From positions 232,129-296,128 of the forward strand of contig NZ_AUHR01000002.1 in assembly GCF_000423285.1 (NCBI RefSeq): a stretch of 64,000 nt of DNA. The letters are read 5' to 3'. Both the position numbers and the translations under genes were made by a program. Numbering within the stretch: position 1 is the stretch's first letter; every line of letters starts with the position of its first letter. The stretch is from Laribacter hongkongensis DSM 14985 (GTDB lineage Bacteria; Pseudomonadota; Gammaproteobacteria; Burkholderiales; Aquaspirillaceae). Shown in pieces: positions 9,335 through 19,304 of the stretch. Under the pieces are notes generated by a model. It ran no database searches, was not told where the DNA came from, and saw only the letters and a list, made by a program, of their open reading frames with translations.

Positions 9335-9534
9335 TTGTCTGGATGGCCTGGGTCTATGTGGTGCTGATGCTGGCCGTGGCCCAGGACACGCTGGTGCAGG
9401 GAGGCATGGTGTTCGTGTTCCTGGGGTTGTTGCCCAGCGGGCTGCTGTTCTATCGCGTGCGGCATCGCCAGCGCCTGCGTGCACAAGGCCTGCTCGAACC
9501 GCAAAAACCGCGTCGCCGGCCGCCTGAATCTTGA
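9328..9534 (+). CDS. Small membrane protein of the narXL operon, unknown
   Basis: A 68-residue product whose ATG lies inside the end of narL (7-nt overlap), implying translational coupling. It shows two hydrophobic segments (about 3-20 and 25-42, VFVFLGLLPSGLLFYRV) and a very basic tail (RHRQRLRAQG and PQKPRRRPPES), so it is probably an inner-membrane protein with the tail in the cytoplasm. I do not recognise a family. Its stop codon overlaps the -35 element of the rpsB promoter. It could be a small accessory of the sensor system or an unrelated passenger. Confidence 0.62.
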   Translation: MLIVWMAWVYVVLMLAVAQDTLVQGGMVFVFLGLLPSGLLFYRVRHRQRLRAQGLLEPQKPRRRPPES

Positions 9535-9559
9535 AATGGCGGCGGAAACTTTGTATAGT
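9531..9559 (+). promoter_or_regulatory. Sigma-70 promoter of rpsB-tsf
   Basis: TTGAAA (9531-9536), 17-nt spacer, TATAGT (9554-9559): close to consensus and followed by a roughly 100-nt leader to rpsB. The leader contains a small hairpin (CCCGG-attG-CCGGG). S2 autoregulation of the leader is known in E. coli; whether it applies here is not visible. Confidence 0.75.
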
Positions 9560-9667
9560 CGCGGACTTCCCGGATTGCCGGGATGACTTCACACATTCGC
9601 GCCAAAGGGTGCCGCAGCAGCGGTTACAGTGCGCGAATGGCGGAATAACCCTTTAAGGAACAAAGAC

Positions 9668-10402
9668 ATGTCGACCCAAGTCACCATGCGCCAGATGCTC
9701 GAAGCCGGCGTTCACTTCGGCCACCAAACCCGTTTCTGGAACCCGAAGATGAACCAGTACATCTTCGGTGCCCGCAACAAGATCCACATCATCAACCTGG
9801 AAAAGACCCTGCCGATGTTCATCGAGGCACAGAACTATGTTCGCCGCCTCGCTGCCAACAAGGGGCAGATCCTGTTCGTCGGCACCAAGCGCCAGGCCCG
9901 TGAAATCATCCGCGAAGAAGCATCGCGCGCCGGCATGCCGTTTGTTGACTACCGCTGGCTCGGCGGCATGCTGACCAACTACAAGACCGTCAAGCAGTCG
10001 ATCAAGCGTCTTGAAGACAAGATGGCCCTGCTGGGCAATGCTGACCAGACCGGTTACAACAAGAAAGAACTCCTCGACCTGCAACGCGAAGTCGAGAAGC
10101 TCGAGCGCAGCCTCGGCGGCATCAAGGACATGAAGGGTCTGCCGGACGCCATCTTCATCATCGATACCGGCTACCAGAAGGGCACCCTGACCGAAGCCAA
10201 GAAGCTGGGCATTCCGGTCATCGGCGTGGTTGACACCAACAACAACCCGGACGGCATCGACTACGTTGTGCCGGGTAACGATGACTCCGCCCGCGCCATC
10301 CGCCTGTATGCCCGTGGCATGGCTGACGCCGTCCTCGAAGGCCGCGCCCAGTCGCTGCAAGAAGTGGTTGCCGCTGCTTCCGAAGCCCAGGCTGCCGAGT
10401 AA
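9668..10402 (+). CDS. rpsB: 30S ribosomal protein S2
   Basis: Ribosomal protein of the small subunit, bound at the head-body junction of the 30S particle. The 244 residues start [20 protein letters not shown] and include the conserved [29 protein letters not shown] and [25 protein letters not shown] chose the ATG at 9668, which has AAGGAA 7 nt upstream; an upstream in-frame start at 9629 has no support. It is the first gene of the rpsB-tsf-pyrH-frr series and has its own strong promoter. Confidence 0.98.
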   Translation: MSTQVTMRQMLEAGVHFGHQTRFWNPKMNQYIFGARNKIHIINLEKTLPMFIEAQNYVRRLAANKGQILFVGTKRQAREIIREEASRAGMPFVDYRWLGGMLTNYKTVKQSIKRLEDKMALLGNADQTGYNKKELLDLQREVEKLERSLGGIKDMKGLPDAIFIIDTGYQKGTLTEAKKLGIPVIGVVDTNNNPDGIDYVVPGNDDSARAIRLYARGMADAVLEGRAQSLQEVVAAASEAQAAE

Positions 10403-10424
10403 TCAGAAAGCCGGAAGCAAGACC

Positions 10425-10450
10425 AAGGGGCGATACGCCCCTTTGTTTCG
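10425..10450 (+). terminator. Hairpin between rpsB and tsf
   Basis: AAGGGGCG-ATA-CGCCCCTT followed by TGTTT. It is likely a partial terminator or processing site that lowers read-through from rpsB into tsf. A similar rpsB-tsf attenuator is known in E. coli. Confidence 0.7.
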
Positions 10451-10529
10451 CTTGTCTTTCCCGCTTCCCCCGATTTTCGGGCCGTGAGCAATCCTCGCGG
10501 TCCCCAAGAACAGAATTCAGGAGTTCATG

Positions 10530-11411
10530 ATGGCTGAAATCACCGCAAAAATGGTTGCCGACCTGCGTGCCGCCACCGGTCTGGGCATGATGGAGTGCAA
10601 GAAGGCACTGGTCGAGTCCGAAGGCGACATGGCCAAGGCTGAAGAAATCCTGCGCATCAAGTCCGGCGCCAAGGCCGGCAAGCTGGCTGGCCGCGTGGCC
10701 GCCGAAGGTGCCGTAGCCGTGTTCAGCAGCGCTGACGGCAAGAAGGGTGCCTTGGTTGAAGTCAACTGCGAAACCGACTTCGTGGCCAAGGATGCCGGTT
10801 TCCTCGCCTTCGCCAAGCTGGTAGCCGAAGCTGCCGCCAACAGCGATGCTGCTGATGTCGAAGCCCTGTCGGCTGTTGCCACTGCCGAAGGTACCGTGGA
10901 AGAAGTCCGCAAGAAGCTGATCGCCAAGCTGGGTGAAAACATCAGCGTGCGCCGCTTCCAGCGTTTCGTGACTGCCGGCCAGCTGGCTGCCTACCTGCAC
11001 GGCACCAAGATCGGCGTGCTGGTTGACCTGAACGGCGCTGAAGCTCTGGGTCGCGACATCGCCATGCACATCGCCGCTTCCAAGCCGGTCTGCGTGAGCA
11101 AGGAACAGGTTCCGGCAGAACTGCTGGAAACCGAACGCCGCGTGTACACCGAACAGGCTGCCCAGAGCGGCAAGCCGGCCGACATCGTCGCCAAGATGGT
11201 CGAAGGCCGTATCAACAAGTACCTGGCCGAAGTAACGCTGCTGGGCCAGCCGTTCGTCAAGAACCCGGACCAGACCGTTGAAAAGCTGCTGGCCGAGAAC
11301 AAGGCTTCGGTGAATGGCTTTGCCATGTTCGTGGTCGGCGAAGGCATCGAAAAGAAGAAGGAAGATTACGCTGCCGAAGTGGCTGCTGCCGCAGCTGCCG
11401 CCAAGGGCTGA
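10530..11411 (+). CDS. tsf: Elongation factor Ts
   Basis: Guanine nucleotide exchange factor that regenerates EF-Tu-GTP. The 293 residues start [20 protein letters not shown] and contain the family segments MMECKKAL and [10 protein letters not shown], followed by the dimerisation region. Two adjacent ATGs exist (10527 and 10530); the second has the better distance (6 nt) from AGGAG at 10519. The C-terminus is Ala-rich ([11 protein letters not shown]). It is followed by a strong terminator. Confidence 0.98.
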
Positions 11412-11430
11412 TCCTTCCTCGTCATACTGG

Positions 11431-11460
11431 AAAGGCGCTCCTGCCCGGAGCGCCTTTTTT
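11431..11460 (+). terminator. Terminator after tsf
   Basis: GGCGCTCC-type stem (11431-11441 with 11447-11454) followed by six Ts. It separates rpsB-tsf from pyrH, so pyrH may need its own promoter. Confidence 0.85.
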
Positions 11461-11537
11461 CCGATTGTCCGGCTGGATCTGCCGGTTGCCCGGCAGCCTG
11501 CAGATCCAGCCCGATAGCGTTACGCCAAGGAAACATC

Positions 11538-12254
11538 ATGAGTCAGACCGCCTATAAACGCATTCTTCTCAAACTGTCCGGTGAGGCCCTGATGGGTGAC
11601 GATCCGTACGGCATCAACCATGCGGTGATTCAGGAAATCGTCAGCCAGATCAAGGAAGTGTCCGAGCTGGGAGTCGAGATCGGCGTCGTGATCGGCGGCG
11701 GCAACATTTTCCGTGGTGTGTCGACGGCAGCTGCCGGTATGGACCGTGCTACGGCCGACTACATGGGCATGATGGCCACGGTGATGAACGCCTTGGCGCT
11801 GAAGGATGCCATGACCAAGGCCGGGATGACCGCCCGTGTGCAGTCGGCGCTGACCATGCAGCAGATTGCCGAGCCGTACATCCGCGGCAAGGCCATGCAG
11901 TACCTGCAGGAAGGCAAGGTGGTGATCTTTGCCGCAGGGACCGGTAACCCGTTCTTTACCACCGATACGGCAGCAGCCCTGCGCGGCATGGAAATGAACG
12001 TGGACGTGATGCTGAAGGCGACCAAGGTTGACGGCGTCTACACCGATGATCCCAAGAAAAACCCGGATGCCGAGCGCTATACCTCGCTGACGTTCGACGA
12101 AGCCATCGTCAAGAACCTGAAGGTGATGGACTCGACCGCACTGGCGTTGTGCCGTGACCAGAAGCTCAACATCAAGGTGTTCAGCATCTTCAAGCAGGGT
12201 GCGCTCAAGCGGGTGGTGCTTGGCGAAGACGAAGGCACGCTGGTACACTTCTGA
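11538..12254 (+). CDS. pyrH: UMP kinase
   Basis: Phosphorylates UMP to UDP in pyrimidine nucleotide synthesis; the bacterial enzyme is a hexamer of the amino-acid-kinase fold. The 238 residues show [14 protein letters not shown] at the N-terminus, the IGGGNIFRG glycine loop and [13 protein letters not shown], all typical of PyrH. An AAGGAAA Shine-Dalgarno sequence precedes the ATG. It stands between tsf and frr, the standard bacterial order. Confidence 0.98.
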   Translation: MSQTAYKRILLKLSGEALMGDDPYGINHAVIQEIVSQIKEVSELGVEIGVVIGGGNIFRGVSTAAAGMDRATADYMGMMATVMNALALKDAMTKAGMTARVQSALTMQQIAEPYIRGKAMQYLQEGKVVIFAAGTGNPFFTTDTAAALRGMEMNVDVMLKATKVDGVYTDDPKKNPDAERYTSLTFDEAIVKNLKVMDSTALALCRDQKLNIKVFSIFKQGALKRVVLGEDEGTLVHF

Positions 12255-12345
12255 CCGATTCATACCCTCGGCGGGACGGCGTGGCGCGTCGTTCCGCCGA
12301 GTCATTGTTGCAGAACCGAATACGCAGTTTTACCCCGGAGTGGTC

Positions 12346-12903
12346 ATGATCAACGACATCAAGAAAACCGCCGAATCCAAGATGCAGAAAACCATCGAGG
12401 CATTCAAGCACACGCTGGCCAAGGTGCGCACCGGGCGCGCCCATGCGGGCCTCTTGGATCACATCACGGTCGACTATTACGGCAGCGATACCCCGATCAA
12501 CCAGATCGCCAACGTTACCCTGATCGACGCCCGTACCATCGGCGTGCAGGTCTGGGAAAAGAACATGGCAGCCAAAGTGGAAAAGGCCATACGGGATTCC
12601 GATCTGGGCCTGAACCCGATGTCCATGGGCGAAGTGATCCGCGTGCCGATGCCGGCCCTGACCGAAGAGCGCCGTCGCGACCTGACCAAGGTCGTGAAGG
12701 GCGAGGCCGAGGATGCCCGCGTCGCCGTGCGCAACGTGCGCCGCGACGCCAACAACGACCTCAAGACCTTGCTGAAAGACAAAGACATCACCGAGGACGA
12801 AGAACGTCGCGCCCAGGACGACATCCAGAAGCTGACCGACAAGTACGTGGCCGAAGTGGACAAGCTCTTCGCCGAAAAAGAAAAAGAGCTGATGGCGATC
12901 TGA
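12346..12903 (+). CDS. frr: Ribosome recycling factor
   Basis: Works with EF-G to split post-termination ribosomes. The 185 residues match the E. coli length exactly and contain [15 protein letters not shown] and [18 protein letters not shown] chose the ATG at 12346 ([10 protein letters not shown]), preceded by CGGAG; the longer in-frame reading upstream overlaps the end of pyrH and is a shadow. uppS begins one base after its stop codon. Confidence 0.98.
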   Translation: MINDIKKTAESKMQKTIEAFKHTLAKVRTGRAHAGLLDHITVDYYGSDTPINQIANVTLIDARTIGVQVWEKNMAAKVEKAIRDSDLGLNPMSMGEVIRVPMPALTEERRRDLTKVVKGEAEDARVAVRNVRRDANNDLKTLLKDKDITEDEERRAQDDIQKLTDKYVAEVDKLFAEKEKELMAI

Positions 12904-12904
12904 C

Positions 12905-13663
<759 letters not shown>

Positions 13664-13667
13664 CTGA

Positions 13668-14471
13668 ATGCTGCGTACCCGAATCCTCACCGCGCTGGTT
13701 TTGCTGCCCTTGATGATCGGGGCGCTGTTCTTTCTGCCCGAGCCTGGCTGGGCGGCTTTTGCCTGGCTGATTACGGCCGTGGGGTTATGGGAGTGGGGCC
13801 GGTTTTTCCGGTTTTCTGCCTTGCAGCATGTCTTGCTGACTGGCGGAGCCAGTGCCTTGGCCGGCTGGATGTGGTTAACCGGTTGGCAGCCTGAGGCATT
13901 TGTCCAGGTTTCGGTACTGGTCCTGTGGCTGGCCGTGGCACCATTGTGGCTGAAGTTCCGCTGGACATTGCAGCACAAACTGGCGGGTGCTTTCCTGGGG
14001 CTGTGGCTGTTGCTGCCATTATGGCTGGCACTGCTGGAGTGGCGTCCGTCTCCGCAGGCTGCCTGGCAACTGCTGGCCCTGATGGCGCTGGTGTGGGTGG
14101 CAGATACTGCGGCCTATTTCTCCGGCAAGGCGTTCGGACGGCACAAACTGGCGCCGGCAGTCAGCCCGGGGAAAAGCTGGGAAGGCGTGTATGGTGCCCT
14201 GATTGCTGTCGGTGGCTACGCCCTGCTGGTACGTGCCAGTGGCATCTTCCCGTTCTCGTCGGCGCCGGTCTGGGTCTGGCTGGTCGGTGCCTGGTTGCTG
14301 ACCGCTGTCAGCATCGTTGGTGACTTGCTGGAATCCTGGTTCAAGCGCATGGCCGGCATGAAGGATTCCAGCCAGCTGTTGCCAGGGCATGGTGGTGTGC
14401 TGGACCGCATCGACAGCCTGATTGCCATGCTGGCCGTTGCCAGTGCCGTCCGTTATTTTGCCGGGGCATAA
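13668..14471 (+). CDS. cdsA: Phosphatidate cytidylyltransferase
   Basis: Inner-membrane enzyme that makes CDP-diacylglycerol from phosphatidate and CTP, the branch point of phospholipid synthesis. The 267 residues have many hydrophobic segments and the CDS signature near the C-terminus, GMKDSSQLLPGHGGVLDRID, preceded by the conserved SPGKSWEG loop. It follows uppS by 4 nt. The ordering uppS-cdsA-dxr is widely conserved in proteobacteria. Confidence 0.97.
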   Translation: MLRTRILTALVLLPLMIGALFFLPEPGWAAFAWLITAVGLWEWGRFFRFSALQHVLLTGGASALAGWMWLTGWQPEAFVQVSVLVLWLAVAPLWLKFRWTLQHKLAGAFLGLWLLLPLWLALLEWRPSPQAAWQLLALMALVWVADTAAYFSGKAFGRHKLAPAVSPGKSWEGVYGALIAVGGYALLVRASGIFPFSSAPVWVWLVGAWLLTAVSIVGDLLESWFKRMAGMKDSSQLLPGHGGVLDRIDSLIAMLAVASAVRYFAGA

Positions 14472-14525
14472 ACCTGGCGGGTCTTCCGTGTCGATATCCG
14501 TGGCGCGGCTTGAGTAGGTCGAAAC

Positions 14526-15692
14526 ATGCAACGCATTACCGTCCTTGGTGCCACGGGCACGATTGGGGTCAATACCCTGGATGTCATCGCGCGCCACCCT
14601 GAGCGTTTTTCGGTTTTTGCCCTGACGGGTCATCGCCAGGTCGACCGGCTGGCCGGGCAATGCCGGCAGTTCCGTCCGCAAGTGGCCGTCGTGGCAGATG
14701 CAGCGGCAGCGGGTGAGCTGGCCCGGCAACTGTCCGGCATGAATGTCGAAATCCTCCACGGTGAAGCTGCATTGGTCGCAGTTGCTGCCAGTGGTTCCGT
14801 GGATGCCGTCATGTCAGCCATTGTGGGTGCTGCCGGACTTGCGCCGACCATGGCTGCCGTCCGGGCCGGCAAGCAGGTCTATCTGGCCAACAAGGAATCG
14901 CTGGTGGTGGCCGGGCGGTTGATGATGGAGGCCGTGGCGGCTTCCGGTAGTCGTCTGTTGCCGATCGACAGCGAGCACAATGCGATTTTCCAGTCCTTGC
15001 CTGCTGATTTTTCGGGTGATCTGGATGCTTCCGGGGTGGAGCGGATTGTCCTGACCGCATCGGGCGGGCCGTTTCGTGGCTGGAGTGCGCAGCAGCTTGC
15101 GCATGTGACGCCGGAGCAGGCAGTGGCACATCCCAACTGGGTGATGGGGCGCAAGATTTCGGTGGATTCTGCCAGCCTGATGAACAAGGGGCTGGAGGTG
15201 ATCGAGGCGCGCTGGCTTTTCAATGCGCCGCCCGGGCGAATTGAAGTGATCGTGCATCCGCAAAGCGTGATTCATTCCATGGTCCGTTACAGGGATGGTT
15301 CGGTCGTGGCCCAGCTTGGCGTGCCGGACATGCGTACACCGATTGCCCATGCCCTGGCATGGCCTGAACGGATGGATGCGGGTGTACCGGCACTGGATTT
15401 TTCCCTTCTGGGCGGGCTGACTTTCGAAAAACCGGATCAGGAACATTTTCCGTGTCTTGGGCTGGCTTTTGATGCCTTGCGTGAAGGAGGCGATCAGCCG
15501 GCTGTGCTGAATGCGGCCAATGAAGTGGCGGTGGCTGCTTTTCTGGAGAAGCGTTTAGCCTTCATGGATATTCCTCGCCTGGTGCAAAAAGCCATGCACC
15601 AGTTTGCGGGCCGGGTCAGTAACAGCATCGAAGAGCTGCTGGAACTGGATGCCGAGGTTCGCCGCCATCTGCTTTGCAGTCTGGCGAACTGA
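14526..15692 (+). CDS. dxr: 1-deoxy-D-xylulose 5-phosphate reductoisomerase
   Basis: First committed enzyme of the MEP isoprenoid pathway, feeding uppS and the quinone and squalene pathways. The 388 residues show the NADPH-binding [19 protein letters not shown], the metal and substrate region [11 protein letters not shown], and [14 protein letters not shown]. It is the last gene of the operon here. A perfect terminator follows at 15787, where many betaproteobacteria continue with rseP and bamA. Confidence 0.97.
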   Translation: MQRITVLGATGTIGVNTLDVIARHPERFSVFALTGHRQVDRLAGQCRQFRPQVAVVADAAAAGELARQLSGMNVEILHGEAALVAVAASGSVDAVMSAIVGAAGLAPTMAAVRAGKQVYLANKESLVVAGRLMMEAVAASGSRLLPIDSEHNAIFQSLPADFSGDLDASGVERIVLTASGGPFRGWSAQQLAHVTPEQAVAHPNWVMGRKISVDSASLMNKGLEVIEARWLFNAPPGRIEVIVHPQSVIHSMVRYRDGSVVAQLGVPDMRTPIAHALAWPERMDAGVPALDFSLLGGLTFEKPDQEHFPCLGLAFDALREGGDQPAVLNAANEVAVAAFLEKRLAFMDIPRLVQKAMHQFAGRVSNSIEELLELDAEVRRHLLCSLAN

Positions 15693-15786
15693 TGCTGTTT
15701 GCAAGCCTGCTGCTGGATGGCTGATTGCCGGAGGCATCGAAACCGGGTGTTTGTTTTGCGGGTTTGGGACCGTCACCAGATATGGA

Positions 15787-15825
15787 CAACAAAAATCCCT
15801 CGCATCGGGCGAGGGATTTTTGTTG
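15787..15825. terminator. Bidirectional terminator between dxr and the xre-type gene
   Basis: A perfect 17-bp stem (15787-15803 with 15809-15825) has AAAAA/TTTTT at its outer part, so it can end transcription from both convergent genes. Confidence 0.92.
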
Positions 15826-15849
15826 GGCGAACCGTTCGCAGGAACGGGA

Positions 15850-16170
15850 TCAACTGCTGACCACCATGTCGCCACCGGCATTCTCCACTTTGGCCTTGAC
15901 GGCTTTTTTCAGGCTCTTGTAGAGGTCCGGGTGAGTTTCCTTGAGGTACTCGATGATTTCGAAGTCTTCGCGCTTGACCTTGGTCAGGTCAATCTGCTCG
16001 ATATGCACGAGGCGCAGAAGTTCGCGAACCGGCTTGGGCATGTTGCGACCGGATTCGTAGCGGGAGCCACCGGACTGGGTGACGCCGATGCGGCTCCAGA
16101 ATTCCTGCTGGTTCAAACCGAGTTTGCGGCGAATTTCACGTGGGTTCGGGATTTTTTCGAACAATTTCAT
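15850..16170 (-). CDS. XRE-family helix-turn-helix regulator
   Basis: The 106-residue DNA-binding protein starts MKLFEKIPNPREIRRKLGLN. The helix-turn-helix is at about residues 12-40 (REIRRKLGLNQQEFWSRIGV, then TQSGGSRYESGRNMP), with the second helix contacting DNA. The C-terminal half (DLTKVKREDFEIIEYLKETH) is charged and helical. I chose the ATG at 16170 because GAGAGGAAAG lies just upstream; the extension to 16191 has none. Its upstream region is AT-rich with two inverted repeats, so autoregulation is likely. It is convergent with dxr at a shared terminator. Target genes are unknown. Confidence 0.85.
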   Translation of the reverse strand: MKLFEKIPNPREIRRKLGLNQQEFWSRIGVTQSGGSRYESGRNMPKPVRELLRLVHIEQIDLTKVKREDFEIIEYLKETHPDLYKSLKKAVKAKVENAGGDMVVSS

Positions 16171-16196
16171 GGACTTTCCTCTCGTATCCAAAGTCG

Positions 16197-16233
16197 TTAT
16201 CCCCTGTGATTTCGTTGTATGGGATGGGGATAA
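16197..16233. promoter_or_regulatory. Inverted repeat in the xre-type gene leader
   Basis: TTATCCCC (16197-16204) and GGGGATAA (16226-16233) form perfect 8-bp arms around 21 nt, starting 27 nt upstream of the regulator's start codon. It could be an operator or an mRNA hairpin. Confidence 0.45.
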
Positions 16234-16268
16234 AATTACAAACGGCTTCTGATAAGCGGCTTTCGTTG

Positions 16269-16284
16269 TAGGTAAATCTACCTA
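16269..16284. promoter_or_regulatory. Candidate operator of the xre-type gene
   Basis: TAGGTA-AATC-TACCTA is a perfect inverted repeat about 100 nt upstream of the regulator gene, in an AT-rich stretch (16171-16408) without other genes. A second small dyad, TGTC-A7-GACA, lies near 16317-16331. Autoregulation is inferred, not shown. Confidence 0.4.
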
Positions 16285-16408
16285 GTCATCATTCACGTGC
16301 ATGATAGACGAGAATGTCAAAAAAAGACAATGTAATTTCTGCCGACGACTCATACTCATAAAACCATTTCGCAATATAAGTAGTAACTGATGTTCTTGGC
16401 AAAAATAA

Positions 16409-16507
16409 GGTGGCGAGCCTAACCCCCGGCACTGGAATCAATGGCTGTGGCTGCTTCCTTCCGGACCTGACCAGGTTCACCATCTATCCATGCGGGGAGG
16501 CCCGCCA
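16409..16507 (-). ncRNA. ffs: Signal recognition particle 4.5S RNA
   Basis: RNA scaffold of SRP that pairs with Ffh for membrane targeting of proteins. On the minus strand the conserved tip GGTCAGGTCCGGAAGGAAGC, followed by AGCC, is identical to the universal SRP domain IV core. The 5' GGCGGGCC and the 3' GGCTCGCC ends can pair to close the hairpin. A T-rich run (TTATTTTTGCC) follows the 3' end. Ends are estimated within a few bases. Confidence 0.95.
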
Positions 16508-16520
16508 TAGAAGAGGTCGG

Positions 16521-16549
16521 ATCATACGCTGGATTCCTGCATTCGCCAA
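16521..16549 (-). promoter_or_regulatory. Promoter of ffs
   Basis: Minus strand TTGGCG (16549-16544), 17-nt spacer, TATGAT (16526-16521). It is placed correctly for a start site a few bases before the SRP RNA. Confidence 0.7.
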
Positions 16550-16591
16550 GTGCTTATGCATGGATGTTGCACTAGCCGAATTGGCAGCCCG

Positions 16592-17131
16592 TTACGCTGA
16601 GTCCGCTGGCGGCAGCACGCCAGTGTCACTCAGTCGTTCCAGTTTGGGACGGATGACAACCTGGCAATATGCCGCTTCTTCATGAGAGAGATAGTAGTTT
16701 TGGTGGTGGGCTTCAGCCACCCAGAATGGTCCGGCCGGTACGGTTTCCGTGACAACCGGATGTGCAAATGCATGCCCTGTATCCAGACTGGTGATTTTGG
16801 CGAGCGCAGCCTGCTGCTGGTCCGGGTCATGAAAGAAAATGGCCGAACGGTATTGCGTGCCGACATCATGGCCTTGCCGGTCGGGCGTGGTCGGGTCATG
16901 CACAAGAAAAAAGACGTCCAGCAGCCTGTCGTAACTGACCTGCTGCGGGTCAAAGGTGATCCTGACTGCCTCGGCATGTCCCGTGTCGCCACGGCATACC
17001 TGCTGGTATGTCGGCCACTCTGCCTGGCCGCCGCAGTAGCCGCTCTCGACTTTCAGTACGCCGGGCAAACGCTGGAATGCTGCTTCCAGACACCAGAAGC
17101 AGCCACCGGCAAAGGTCGCTGTATCCTGCAT
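16592..17131 (-). CDS. msrA: Peptide methionine sulfoxide reductase MsrA
   Basis: Repairs S-methionine sulfoxide in oxidised proteins. The 179 residues start with the catalytic motif TFAGGCFWCLEAAF (nucleophile Cys at about 11) and contain GHAEAVRITFDP, HDPTTPDRQGHDVGTQYRS and HHQNYYL, all diagnostic. It lies 21 nt downstream of a degenerate HD-GYP gene on the same strand, so the two are probably co-transcribed. No MsrB domain is fused. Confidence 0.96.
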   Translation of the reverse strand: MQDTATFAGGCFWCLEAAFQRLPGVLKVESGYCGGQAEWPTYQQVCRGDTGHAEAVRITFDPQQVSYDRLLDVFFLVHDPTTPDRQGHDVGTQYRSAIFFHDPDQQQAALAKITSLDTGHAFAHPVVTETVPAGPFWVAEAHHQNYYLSHEEAAYCQVVIRPKLERLSDTGVLPPADSA

Positions 17132-17152
17132 GATGCTTCACTCCGTGAATGG

Positions 17153-18220
17153 CTAAAGGGTATCTGCCGTTTCCGGTGCATAACCCCAGGCCTGCCGCAA
17201 ATGGCGACTGGCCTGCCGGCAGGGGCGCAATACGACCTGTTCCTGTATGCCGAATCCGGCCTGCCGCAAGTCCAGCGGCGAAAACCGTCCGTCGCTTTCC
17301 AGCAGGACCACTCTGGGCTGGTCCACCTTGTCTGTTTGCTGCCAGACCATGGCGTTGCGACCGTTGCCAAGGCGGACCAGCAAGCCCGACGGGTACAGCC
17401 CAAGGGTCTTGATGGCAGCCTCGACAAGTTTGTTTTCGGCATGGGTACCCCGGCGGGCAAAAAGTTCCCGCATGATCTGGGCCGATTGCAGCGGCAACCG
17501 GTGTGAGCGCGGGCTGAAGCGTGCGGTCAGCTCGTCCAGCACTTGCAGCACATGGGACAACGGGTGGATTTCATCCCGTACCTGTCGGGCCGGATAGCCC
17601 CGTCCGTCCAGCCGTTCATGGTGTTCACAAACCAGACGGTGCAAAAGGGGGTCTTCCACGCCCATCTCGTGCATCCAGGCACTCGACAGCAAGGGATGGA
17701 TGCGCAGGTCACGCGACTGCCGGCTGGACAGGGGGGCAAGCTGGCGGTCCAGATTGTCCTGCAAGGCCGACGAGGCCAGATTCATGCACAGCGCAGCCTG
17801 CATCAGGACATGGCATTCGGCTTCGTCAAACTGCATCAGAGGCCGGATGACCACAATCAGGGCTGCTACCTGAATCGCGTGCGCCGAGGTGTAATGATTG
17901 GTGTCGAGTTGCAGGGTGGCTGCAATGCCGGCATCCGGTGCTGCTGACACGATCGACAAAAGCGGAGTGATCAGGCCGTTGACCTGTGCCAGAAATCCGC
18001 CGACAAAAGGAGCCTGCTCGTACAGATGCTGCAATACGGCGGCAGCACTGGGCAGCAAGGTGAACGGATTGCGCGGGTCCAGCGGCGGAGCGGCGACCGG
18101 TTCCGGCCGTGGCTCGTTTTGCAGAGCAGCCAGCGCTTGCGGTGTCAGGCGGTATTCATCCGCCTCGGTGACAGCCAGGCGCAGCTGGGTATACAGGTCA
18201 TGTGGCAGATGCAGCGGCAT
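17153..18220 (-). CDS. Degenerate HD-GYP domain protein
   Basis: The 355-residue protein resembles c-di-GMP phosphodiesterases of the HD-GYP type. The second half of the domain is clear (HPLLSSAWMHEMGVEDPLLH, then VCEHHERLDGRGYP, then HPLSHVLQVLDELTARFSPR). However, the position of the metal-binding HD-I-GK motif reads MNLASS, so key His and Asp ligands are missing. Enzyme activity is therefore doubtful; a binding or regulatory role is an inference. No transmembrane segment or receiver domain is evident. It precedes msrA on the same strand and is divergent from dusC. Confidence 0.75.
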   Translation of the reverse strand: MPLHLPHDLYTQLRLAVTEADEYRLTPQALAALQNEPRPEPVAAPPLDPRNPFTLLPSAAAVLQHLYEQAPFVGGFLAQVNGLITPLLSIVSAAPDAGIAATLQLDTNHYTSAHAIQVAALIVVIRPLMQFDEAECHVLMQAALCMNLASSALQDNLDRQLAPLSSRQSRDLRIHPLLSSAWMHEMGVEDPLLHRLVCEHHERLDGRGYPARQVRDEIHPLSHVLQVLDELTARFSPRSHRLPLQSAQIMRELFARRGTHAENKLVEAAIKTLGLYPSGLLVRLGNGRNAMVWQQTDKVDQPRVVLLESDGRFSPLDLRQAGFGIQEQVVLRPCRQASRHLRQAWGYAPETADTL

Positions 18221-18332
18221 GATGGTGCGGGGAAGAAGAAACCGGCGCTGATTGTATCGGGATGCGCTGCAACAGGCAGCCTGTTGCCTCGGTTACAATG
18301 CGCGCCGTCGTAAATCGTCAATATTCCTGGTT

Positions 18333-19304
18333 ATGCCGATAGCACTCGCCCCCATGGAGGGGCTGGTCGATGCGCCGTTGCGCGACCTGATTACCCGCAT
18401 GGGCGGGGTGGACTGGTGCGTGACCGAATTCCTGCGGGTGACCGGCTCGTTGTTGCCGGCAGCCGCTTTCCGGCGTATTGCACCTGAGCATGCCCATGGC
18501 TGGCGGACCCCGGCGGGAACACCGGTGCGCCTGCAACTGCTTGGCTCCGATCCTGCAAGCCTTGCCGACAACGCTGCCCGTGGCGCCGAGCTGGGCGCAC
18601 CGGTACTGGACCTCAACTTTGGCTGTCCGGCTCCTACGGTCAACAAGCATGGTGGCGGGGCGGCACTGCTCGACAATCCCGGGCAGTTGTACCGGATTGC
18701 CAGTGCGGTGCGGGCCGCCCTGCCTGCCGGAGTTCCGCTGACGGCCAAGATGCGGCTGGGGCTGCGTGATACGGAACTGACGCTGGATTGCGCGCGGGCA
18801 CTGGACAGTGCCGGCATCAGCGAGCTGGTGGTGCATGCCCGTACCAAGGTGGAAGGGTATCGTCCTCCCGCTCACTGGCAGTGGGTGGCACAGGTCAAAG
18901 AAGTGGTGGCTGCACGGGTCTGGGCCAATGGCGAAGTCTGGAACCTTCAGGACTGGCAGGATATCCGGCGCGAAAGCGGAGTTGACGACATCATGATCGG
19001 CCGCGGGCTGGTGGTGCGGCCGGACTTGGCGTACCGGATTGCCGCCACGAACAGCGGCGCCGAGGTTGTACCGTTGGACTGGAACGGAATGCTGGAGCTG
19101 CTGAAAGAGATGGCCCGGCACATGCATGATGCCGCGCCGCAGGGCAATTATTTGCCGTTCCGGCTCAAGCAGTGGCTCAAGCTCCTGATGCTGCCAGGTG
19201 GCTGGCCTTGTGAAGCCGGGGAGCTGTTTCAGCAGATACGCGGCCTGACACGGGCATCGGATTGTCTGGAAGTCTTGTCACGAACGAGGGAGACCGTGCA
19301 ATGA
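18333..19304 (+). CDS. dusC: tRNA-dihydrouridine synthase, DusC type
   Basis: Flavoenzyme that reduces uridine to dihydrouridine in tRNA; DusC modifies U16. The 323 residues start [19 protein letters not shown] and contain the catalytic-Cys motif [19 protein letters not shown] and [17 protein letters not shown], the last typical of the DusC branch. The ATG at 18333 places the conserved N-terminal motif correctly. A -10-like TACAAT lies at 18294. The stop codon overlaps the next gene's ATG (ATGA). Confidence 0.93.
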   Translation: MPIALAPMEGLVDAPLRDLITRMGGVDWCVTEFLRVTGSLLPAAAFRRIAPEHAHGWRTPAGTPVRLQLLGSDPASLADNAARGAELGAPVLDLNFGCPAPTVNKHGGGAALLDNPGQLYRIASAVRAALPAGVPLTAKMRLGLRDTELTLDCARALDSAGISELVVHARTKVEGYRPPAHWQWVAQVKEVVAARVWANGEVWNLQDWQDIRRESGVDDIMIGRGLVVRPDLAYRIAATNSGAEVVPLDWNGMLELLKEMARHMHDAAPQGNYLPFRLKQWLKLLMLPGGWPCEAGELFQQIRGLTRASDCLEVLSRTRETVQ

